NCBI GenBank assembly: GCA_041487355.1
Contig: JBGPND010000164.1
Span: 1 to 11,878, forward strand
Reading direction: 5' to 3'
Source of the DNA: JAMXLO01 sp041487355
Lineage (GTDB): Bacteria; Pseudomonadota; Alphaproteobacteria; Acetobacterales; Acetobacteraceae
Length of the DNA stretch: 11,878 bases
A model generated the notes under the pieces. It was not told the origin of the DNA, did no database searches, and was given only the letters and a program-made list of their open reading frames with translations. Both the position numbers and the translations under genes were made by a program. Position 1 is the stretch's first letter. Every line of letters starts with the position of its first letter. This document shows, one piece after another, positions 6,490 through 11,878 of the stretch.

Positions 6490-7221
6490 AGTTATGCCGA
6501 ACGTGCTGCCGGCAACACCAACCTCGCCGGCGACGAAGCGTGCCGGCCCATCTGCCGTCTCGATGATCAACGCGCCGTCATGCGCGAGATCGGCGAAGCG
6601 TCCTTCTATCGAGCCGCTGCCGACGGTAATGCGGAGGGGCGAGCCGGCCGGATGCGCGCGCGCCAGCCAGGCGGTGCGCGTGGTCGCGAATCCGGTTTCC
6701 TGCCAATCGGCAACTCTGCCAACGACGGCCTCGAGCAATACTTGCAGAGTTGCGTCGGTCGTAGTTGCGACGGCACCGCTGGCAGCGAGGCTGGTCACCG
6801 GATAAGGCATATCCAGCGGAGCGTGCCGGATGTTCACGCCGATGCCGACGATCACCGCCGCGTCCGCGTATTCCAGCAAGATGCCGGAAATCTTTGCGCC
6901 TCGCACGAGTACATCATTGGGCCATTTCAGGCTTGCCCTGACCCCATCGGAAAGCAATCGATCCACGGTATCGGCCACCGCCAGCGCAACAACGAAGCTC
7001 AGCTCCGCTGCCTTGCCCGGTGCCAGATCAAGACGGAGCAGGATCGAAACGTAGAGATTGCCGGCCGGGCTATGCCAGTGCCGCGCCTGTCTTCCGCGGC
7101 CCGCGGTCTGCTCGCGCGCGCACACCACCGTGCCATGCGCCGCGCCGGTGCGAGCCAAGCGCAATGCCTCATCATTAGTGGAACCGATGCTGTCGTAATG
7201 CCGGACGTCGAATACGATCAC
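6472..7221 (-). CDS. birA: Biotin--[acetyl-CoA-carboxylase] ligase, monofunctional (no DNA-binding domain)
   Basis: A 249-residue enzyme that makes biotinyl-AMP and attaches biotin to the lysine of carboxyl-carrier domains. Motifs are STNDEA (14-19), the biotinyl-AMP-binding loop GRGRQARHW (41-49) followed by SPAGNLYVS, KWPNDVLV (99-106), and KISGILLE with the catalytic lysine K110; VGIGVNI follows. There is no N-terminal helix-turn-helix, so it is a class I ligase and not a repressor. The start is GTG at 7221, which overlaps the stop of the dioxygenase gene as GTGA; the frame is open further upstream, but only inside that gene. The last five codons (RTSPK) and the stop lie within the outer and core arms of the 6368-6489 repeat. 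Location is odd: in many alphaproteobacteria birA follows the nuo genes and precedes coaX, not a fatty-acid-type cluster. Confidence 0.93.
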   Translation of the reverse strand: MIVFDVRHYDSIGSTNDEALRLARTGAAHGTVVCAREQTAGRGRQARHWHSPAGNLYVSILLRLDLAPGKAAELSFVVALAVADTVDRLLSDGVRASLKWPNDVLVRGAKISGILLEYADAAVIVGIGVNIRHAPLDMPYPVTSLAASGAVATTTDATLQVLLEAVVGRVADWQETGFATTRTAWLARAHPAGSPLRITVGSGSIEGRFADLAHDGALIIETADGPARFVAGEVGVAGSTFGITRTSPK

Positions 7222-8222
7222 GGGAGCGCGTCGAGCAAGCGTTGGGCACGGTCTCGCTTCTCCGGGTTGGCGTCGCGCGCCACGATGCGTTGCAACACCG
7301 AGCGCGCGCGCGGGTCGCCTGCCTCGCCAAAATCGAAGCCCAGTGCGTCGCGCTTGTCGAACCACACAGGGTCGAACGGCTTCAGCGTCAGTGGCAGGTG
7401 CTGCCAGTAGTATTTCAGCGCTTCGGAGCGCCAACCGGCGTACACCTCTTGCCACGACAGCGGCTGTCCGTCGGGGTTGGCGTTGTCGATGTTGAACGGC
7501 TCGCTGACAAGCTGGTAGCGCACATCCATCGACATGCGCAGCCGGTCGCTGCGGTTCGGCACGCCCTTGTGCACCGCCATACTGTGGAACACCAGCACGT
7601 CGCCGACAGAGAACGCACCTGACACCCAGCGTCCTTGCAGCTTATCCTTGATCTCGATGCCGCCCGCGCCGCCGGCGATGCCGAAGTCATAGACGCCGGC
7701 AGTGTGCGATCCGACCGCGACCTGCAACGGCCCGACCTCCATCGGGCAGTCGATCAGCGGTATCCACGCTGTGTAGACTTCGGTGGTGCCCTGGACATTG
7801 GGGAAGTCCTGGTGCGCCTTGGTGGTGTATTCCTCGCGCGCCGGGAAGATGTTGCGCATCAGCACGCGGGGATGCGGCAGGATCGGTCCGCCGAGCACGC
7901 GCTCGAACAGGCCGATCAGCGCCGGATGGTGCTTGAGCGCGTGGTAGTCCTCCAGCCGGTTGATCCGCCGCAGCGTCTGCAAATACGTCGGATCAGGATC
8001 AACGCAGAAGCCCGACAGATCGGCAATGGCAGACTCGACCGGCTGGTCGCGCCGGAGCCAGGCTGCATCGCGCGCGATCTCGCCGATCTGACGCTGAAGA
8101 GCGGCGACATCCGCGCGAGGCAGTAATCCGCGCAGGAACAGATATCCGTCGCGACGCATCCGCTCAGCGAGCGCGGCACCGTCGTGGATGAGATCGCTCG
8201 AATCGGTGAATTGCTGCATCAT
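7218..8222 (-). CDS. Phytanoyl-CoA dioxygenase family protein (Fe(II)/2-oxoglutarate-dependent hydroxylase)
   Basis: A 334-residue protein of the PhyH family, expected to hydroxylate a substrate with O2 and 2-oxoglutarate. The iron-binding facial triad is visible: H137-x-D139 in TKAHQDFPNVQG and H218 in VHKGVPNRSDR, with R227/R229 as candidates for binding the 2-oxoglutarate carboxylate. Early motifs include DGYLFLRGLLPRADV, typical of the family N terminus. The start at 8222 gives an ATGA overlap with the upstream acyl-CoA dehydrogenase stop; a second ATG follows at once (8219). The downstream birA start overlaps its stop. Linkage to acyl-CoA dehydrogenases suggests an acyl-CoA or related carboxylic acid as substrate, but PhyH proteins act on very varied molecules, so this is inference. 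Confidence 0.9.
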   Translation of the reverse strand: MMQQFTDSSDLIHDGAALAERMRRDGYLFLRGLLPRADVAALQRQIGEIARDAAWLRRDQPVESAIADLSGFCVDPDPTYLQTLRRINRLEDYHALKHHPALIGLFERVLGGPILPHPRVLMRNIFPAREEYTTKAHQDFPNVQGTTEVYTAWIPLIDCPMEVGPLQVAVGSHTAGVYDFGIAGGAGGIEIKDKLQGRWVSGAFSVGDVLVFHSMAVHKGVPNRSDRLRMSMDVRYQLVSEPFNIDNANPDGQPLSWQEVYAGWRSEALKYYWQHLPLTLKPFDPVWFDKRDALGFDFGEAGDPRARSVLQRIVARDANPEKRDRAQRLLDALP

Positions 8223-9325
8223 GCGGAAGCCTTGTTCAGATCCCAGCCCTGCAGGTGCGCGGCTTCCTCGCGGCAACGCTCCGGCCCGCCCAGCATCTGC
8301 CGATTGAAGCTGATCCGCTTGAACCAGTAGTGCAGGCCGAGCAGGTCGGTGAACCCCATGCCGCCGTGCGCCTCGGTCGCCATGCGCGCGATGTCGCGGC
8401 CGACATCGCCGAGATGCGCCTTGGCATGCAGCGCGGTCAGCCGCGCTTCATCGGGCAAGGCGTCCTGCGCATAGGCGGCGTACCACACCATCGCGCGGCA
8501 CGGCTCCAGCACAGTCACCATGTCGGCGAACTGGTGCTTCACGCTTTGGAAGCTGCCGATCACCCGGCCGAACTGCACGCGTTGCTTCACGAAGGACAGC
8601 GCGTGATCAAACATGTGCTGTGCAGCGCCCAGGGTATCGGCCGCCAGCACGACCCGCCCCGCATCCAGCACACGCTGCGCCGTCGCGACCGGCGCATTCG
8701 CCGCATCCAGCACCATCGCGCGCGCATTGTCGAACGTCAGATCCACCACCGGTCGCGTGCGATCGATGCTGCGATGCATGTGCCGCGACACGCCCGGTTC
8801 GTCCGCCGCCACGACGGCCGCATTGCCATCGGCCAGGTAGACCAGCAGATGCGTCGGCGCACCGGCATCGATTGCGCCGGTGATGCGACCGGACATGCGC
8901 CCATCGCGCAGTGACGCGGCTGCGGTGCCGGTCTGCCCCGCGAGGCCGGCGAACGCCACGCCGAAGCGCACCTCGCCCGCGGCGATGCGCGGCAACCACT
9001 CGTTCTGCAGCGCCTCGGTCGCACCGTGCACGAAGGCCAGTGTCGCCATCACGATGCTGCCGACGAACGGTGCCGGCGCGGCCACGCCACCCAGCACCTC
9101 GGCCGCCACCACAGCGTCCAGCACGCCGAGCCCCGCGCCGCCGAAACGTTCCGGCACCAGCAGGCCGGGAAGGCCGAGTTCAACCAGGCTGTCCCACAGG
9201 TCCGCATCGAACCCACTGGCGGTTTCGGCATGCCGGCGCAGCGCTTCGATCGGCAGCCGGTCTGCCAGCAGGTTCCGCAGCGAATCGGCGAACAGGCGCT
9301 GCTCCTCGCTGAGGGCGAATTCCAT
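8219..9325 (-). CDS. Acyl-CoA dehydrogenase-type protein, small/partner subunit
   Basis: A 368-residue acyl-CoA dehydrogenase-fold protein. The N terminus MEFALSEEQRLFADSLRNLL and PERFGGAGLGVLD are family-typical. The middle domain is degenerate: where normal enzymes have a (T/S)EPxxGSD flavin motif, this one reads VAFAGLAGQTGTAA. The C-terminal helical domain keeps RVQFGRVIGSFQSVKHQFADM (from R249), the segment that contacts FAD across the subunit interface, and HGGMGFTDLLGLHYWFKR. This split of motifs with the neighbouring gene suggests one half of a heteromeric dehydrogenase, as known for the FadE28/FadE29-type steroid side-chain enzymes. The start at 9325 has GAGGA 8 bases upstream and lies 3 bases after the stop of the partner gene; its own stop overlaps the dioxygenase start. 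Confidence 0.9.
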   Translation of the reverse strand: MEFALSEEQRLFADSLRNLLADRLPIEALRRHAETASGFDADLWDSLVELGLPGLLVPERFGGAGLGVLDAVVAAEVLGGVAAPAPFVGSIVMATLAFVHGATEALQNEWLPRIAAGEVRFGVAFAGLAGQTGTAAASLRDGRMSGRITGAIDAGAPTHLLVYLADGNAAVVAADEPGVSRHMHRSIDRTRPVVDLTFDNARAMVLDAANAPVATAQRVLDAGRVVLAADTLGAAQHMFDHALSFVKQRVQFGRVIGSFQSVKHQFADMVTVLEPCRAMVWYAAYAQDALPDEARLTALHAKAHLGDVGRDIARMATEAHGGMGFTDLLGLHYWFKRISFNRQMLGGPERCREEAAHLQGWDLNKASA

Positions 9326-9328
9326 CTG

Positions 9329-10534
9329 CTATGTCCTCGCGACCTTCGGTTCGCGCGGCAGATCCAGGCCGCGTTCGGAGATGATGTTCTTCTGGATGTT
9401 GTTGGAGCCACCGCCGATCATCAGGCCGACATCGTACATGTAGTCGATGTTCCATGTGGTGGCATCGTCGTCCTCCGCATCCTCGCCCTGGCTCTCAAAC
9501 GGCAGGCCGGCGGCACCCAACGCGTCCACCGCGAGCGAGGCCAGGCGAAAGCCGAGCATCGTGCCGCCATACTTGATGATCATCCGCTTCACGCCGGAAT
9601 CGATGCCCTGCGCCGCTTCGGTAAGCAGGCGCAGACTGTGCGCCTTCCAGGCCAGCATCTCGCCTTGCAGCCGCAGCAGCCGGTCGCGGTATTCCGCCAT
9701 GGCGATCAGCTTCGTGCCGTCAATCTCGGTAGATTTCAGCAAGGCGATGATCTGCTCCAGCCGCTGCGTCAGCTTGCCGGCATCGCCGATCATCGAGCGC
9801 TCATGCTTCAGCGTCACGTTCGCGACGTACCAGCCCTTGCCGCGCCCCAGCACGATCTGTTCTTCGGGCACGCGCACATCGGTGAAGAACACCTCGTTGA
9901 ATTCCGCACGTCCCGTCATGGTGCGCAGCGGACGCACCTCGAGCCCGGGCGTCTTCATCGACAGCAGCAGATAGGAAATCCCCTCGTGCTTCGGCTTGTC
10001 CGGTTCGGTGCGGCAGAGCAGGAACATCATGTCCGCATAGTGCGCCGAGCTGGTCCAGATCTTCTGGCCGTTGATCACGAAATGCCCGTCCTGCAGCACG
10101 CCGCGCGTCTGCAATGAAGCGAGGTCGCTGCCGGAACCGGGTTCCGAGTAGCCCTGGCACCAGATCACGTCGCCGCGGATCGTCTTTTCGATCCATTGTT
10201 TCTTCTGCGCATCGGTGCCGACCTCGAGCAGTGTCGGCACCAGCATGCTGATCCCCTGGTTGGTCAGCCCCGCATAGACGCCGGCGGCGGCGAACTCCGC
10301 GGCGATCACCGCCGCTTCCATCACGTCCGGTTCGGCACCGTAGCCGCCAAATTCGCGCGGGATCGTGCGGGCGACATAGCCGTGATCCACCAGCAGCTTC
10401 TGCCAATCCAGCGCCTTCTCGTCCGGCCGCTTCCGCCCGCCGCCGAGTTTTGGCGATTTGTGGCCGTGCTGGCGGATGAACGCGCGCACCTCTTCCCGCA
10501 GCGCCCGATGCTTGTCCGACAGGCTCAGGTCCAT
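9329..10534 (-). CDS. Acyl-CoA dehydrogenase, FAD-motif-bearing subunit
   Basis: A 401-residue acyl-CoA dehydrogenase that would introduce an alpha-beta double bond into an acyl-CoA, passing electrons to ETF. Features are MDLSLSDKHRALREEVRAF, IPREFGGYGAEPD, the flavin motif CQGYSEPGSGSDLASL (from residue 126), INGQKIWTSSAHYAD, and near the C terminus GGGSNNIQKNIISERGLDLPR, a variant of the usual GGxxEIQRNIIAxR. The RxQFG segment found in most family members is absent; the corresponding region reads LKHERSMIGDAG. It is complementary in this to the next gene, supporting a heteromer. The start at 10534 has an excellent AGGAGG site 5 bases upstream; the open frame extends to 10795 but only through the repeat. 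It is the first gene of a four-gene leftward run. Confidence 0.92.
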   Translation of the reverse strand: MDLSLSDKHRALREEVRAFIRQHGHKSPKLGGGRKRPDEKALDWQKLLVDHGYVARTIPREFGGYGAEPDVMEAAVIAAEFAAAGVYAGLTNQGISMLVPTLLEVGTDAQKKQWIEKTIRGDVIWCQGYSEPGSGSDLASLQTRGVLQDGHFVINGQKIWTSSAHYADMMFLLCRTEPDKPKHEGISYLLLSMKTPGLEVRPLRTMTGRAEFNEVFFTDVRVPEEQIVLGRGKGWYVANVTLKHERSMIGDAGKLTQRLEQIIALLKSTEIDGTKLIAMAEYRDRLLRLQGEMLAWKAHSLRLLTEAAQGIDSGVKRMIIKYGGTMLGFRLASLAVDALGAAGLPFESQGEDAEDDDATTWNIDYMYDVGLMIGGGSNNIQKNIISERGLDLPREPKVART

Positions 10535-10619
10535 GGCGTCCTCCTTCGCTCCTGCCGGCCAGTGTAGCGTGCCGTTGGCGCACCGGTCGATCCGCGCGAG
10601 GATGATCTGGCGATCCCCA

Positions 10620-10713
10620 CTGTCATTGCGAGGAGCGAAGCGACGCGGCAATCTCCTGCCCGGTACGCACCGGACGGGAGATTGCCGCGTAGCTTCGCTC
10701 CTCGCAATGACAG
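10620..10713. repeat. 45-base-arm inverted repeat between the acyl-CoA synthetase and dehydrogenase genes
   Basis: The arms 10620-10664 (starting CTGTCATTGCGAGGAGCG) and 10669-10713 (ending CGCTCCTCGCAATGACAG) are complementary with 3 mismatches, separated by a 4-base loop ACGC. From memory, GTCATTGCGAGGAGCGAAGC is a very common dispersed repeat in alphaproteobacteria. The element takes up half of the 197-base gap (10535-10731). It starts 18 bases after the synthetase stop and ends about 85 bases before the dehydrogenase start, so it could end, trim or stabilise transcripts. No T tract is present. The remainder of the gap holds the dehydrogenase ribosome-binding site and no clear promoter. 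Confidence 0.95.
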
Positions 10714-10731
10714 GCGGCCGTAGTGTTTGGC

Positions 10732-11878
10732 CTATGGCTTCGCGCGCCAGACCGCCAGTGCATCCAGCGCTTCCACATCGGCGCCGCGTACCCATAGCGG
10801 ATTCACTTCCAACGCTTCCAGGTCCGGCCCAAGCGCCACTGCCGCATCGCCGATGCGCGCGACAACGGCGGCGACCGCGTCCAGGTCTGCGGCCTGCATG
10901 CCGCGCGCGCCTTGCAGCAGCTTCGCGCCACGCAGCTCGCCCAGCATGCGCCGCACCTCAGCGGCGTCGATCGGCAACGGGCGCAGCGCGACATCCTGCA
11001 GGATTTCCACCCATATGCCACCCAGACCGACCGCAATCACCGGACCCCATTGCGGATCGCGCGTACAGCCGACGAACAATTCGAGCCCGCCACTCCGCAT
11101 CGGCGCCACCAGCACGCCGTCGACACGCGTATCTGTCGGCGCGGCTGCTATGATGCGCCGGAACGCCTCGCCGACCGCCACGTCCCCCTCCAGGTTCAGC
11201 GCAACGCCGCCGATGTCGCTCTTGTGCGTGATGTCGTCGGAAGCAATCTTCAGCACCACGCGCCCACCGATCGCGCGCGCCGCCGCGACCGCCTGATCCG
11301 CGTCCCTGGCCAGCGTCGCCGGCACCACCGGGACGCCGCGCTGCGCCAGGAATGCAAGCATGGCGCGCTCGGATCGCGGGCGCCCGGTCGCGGGTGTGAT
11401 CTCCGACATAGACGCCGGCGCGGCGGCGAGGCGCCGGTATTGCTCCGACCACCAGAACGCTCGGCCGAGCGCGTTCATCCCGTGGTGAATGCCCGCGCTG
11501 ACGTACGGGAGACCGATTTCTTCGATGATGCGGGTGGAGGTCTCGCTCACCGGCTTCATCGTGTGACTGATCATCAGCGCCGGCACCGTGGAAGCCTGCA
11601 ATCCCGCGGCGATGTGGCGCAGCGCCACCAGAACGAACTCGGTCGCCTGTTCCTCGGCGACCGGCACGTCGAACAGGCAGGCGAGCGCGGAGAATTCCTG
11701 CTGGCTTCCCATGATGCGCAGGCCCTGTTCGAACAGATCGGGCTGCAGCACGGCGCCGCCGGTAATGTCCAGCGGGTTGTGCGGCGTGCCGAAGCTCGGC
11801 AGTGCGACACGCAGTTCGGCGATGGAGCCGTCCGACAGAGCGGGGATCGGCACGCCAAGCACCTGCGCGCGATCCGCG
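10732..11878 (-). CDS. ADP-forming acyl-CoA synthetase family protein, C-terminal part (runs off the right edge)
   Basis: The visible 381 residues belong to the acetate--CoA ligase (ADP-forming)/Pat-like family, which makes acyl-CoA from an acid, CoA and ATP. The first about 155 residues (PSFGTPHNPLDITGGAV onward) are the end of the CoA-ligase flavodoxin-like domain. After a short linker an ATP-grasp domain follows (about 11405 down to 10740), with SERAMLAFLAQRGVPVVP, VVLKIASDDITHKSDIGGV, GPVIAVGLGGIWVEILQDV and the metal-binding type LEVNPL near the end. The frame is open to the window edge (in-frame residues ADRAQ precede the GTG at 11862), so that GTG is not the start; the N-terminal CoA-binding domain and the active-site histidine region should lie to the right. 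Placed ahead of the dehydrogenase genes, it probably activates the acid they oxidise. The acid is unknown. Confidence 0.9.
   Translation of the reverse strand, partial: ADRAQVLGVPIPALSDGSIAELRVALPSFGTPHNPLDITGGAVLQPDLFEQGLRIMGSQQEFSALACLFDVPVAEEQATEFVLVALRHIAAGLQASTVPALMISHTMKPVSETSTRIIEEIGLPYVSAGIHHGMNALGRAFWWSEQYRRLAAAPASMSEITPATGRPRSERAMLAFLAQRGVPVVPATLARDADQAVAAARAIGGRVVLKIASDDITHKSDIGGVALNLEGDVAVGEAFRRIIAAAPTDTRVDGVLVAPMRSGGLELFVGCTRDPQWGPVIAVGLGGIWVEILQDVALRPLPIDAAEVRRMLGELRGAKLLQGARGMQAADLDAVAAVVARIGDAAVALGPDLEALEVNPLWVRGADVEALDALAVWRAKP

Noticed and set aside
7222..7455. Extended N terminus for BirA that could represent a DNA-binding domain
   Set aside because: The extra 78 codons lie wholly inside the dioxygenase gene, are Arg/Ala-rich, and show no helix-turn-helix pattern. 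The GTG at 7221 gives the family start with a GTGA overlap.
9026..10117. 363-codon plus-strand frame opposite the acyl-CoA dehydrogenase genes
   Set aside because: Shadow of the real minus-strand genes. The composition is unlike a folded protein, and the opposite strand has full family motifs.
10561..10590. Minus-strand promoter for the acyl-CoA dehydrogenase operon (TCGACC, 18 bases, TACACT)
   Set aside because: Both hexamers match only 4 of 6 and the spacing is not optimal; such matches are expected by chance.
3276..10713. Insertion sequence, transposon or CRISPR array behind the repeats
   Set aside because: No transposase, target-site duplication or regular repeat-spacer pattern is visible. 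Each palindrome occurs once in the window.

Overview
The window is GC-rich, densely packed bacterial DNA, most likely from a polyhydroxyalkanoate-storing alphaproteobacterium. The reasons are a PhaR-type PHA regulator at the left edge, the base composition, and palindromic repeats of kinds I remember as common in alphaproteobacterial genomes. I cannot place it below class with confidence. No rRNA, tRNA, CRISPR array, insertion sequence or phage gene is visible, and no gap between genes exceeds 200 bases.

Left edge (1-642): the 5' part of phaR reads leftward and off the window. A 142-base gap separates it from a rightward gene block. The gap holds a weak sigma70-like promoter and a small inverted repeat.

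Rightward block (643-6334): a PLP-dependent D-cysteine desulfhydrase/ACC-deaminase-family enzyme, a Tat-exported family 5 (dipeptide/nickel type) substrate-binding protein, two DppB/DppC-type permeases, and a family 2 amidohydrolase. This looks like an uptake-and-breakdown operon for a small amino-acid- or peptide-like compound. It lacks the DppD/DppF ATPases that usually complete such an importer. Palindromic repeats sit directly in front of both permease genes, neither of which has a clear Shine-Dalgarno sequence. In both places a mini-ORF starts on the stop codon of the gene before and runs into or through the repeat.

Leftward block (6472-11878): reading from the right, the C-terminal part of an ADP-forming acyl-CoA synthetase-type protein (ligase and ATP-grasp domains), a gap with a 45-base-arm hairpin, two different acyl-CoA dehydrogenase-type subunits, a phytanoyl-CoA dioxygenase-family protein, and a biotin-protein ligase (birA). 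The last four are tightly packed (3-base gap, ATGA overlap, GTGA overlap). The set suggests a carboxylic acid is activated to its CoA thioester, desaturated by a heteromeric dehydrogenase and hydroxylated. birA is joined to the end of this set.

The two blocks converge at about 6335-6471 on a large inverted repeat whose right arm encodes the last five codons and the stop of birA. In all, four sequence-unrelated palindromic repeat families occupy four gene borders in 12 kb. That is the most distinctive structural feature of the window.
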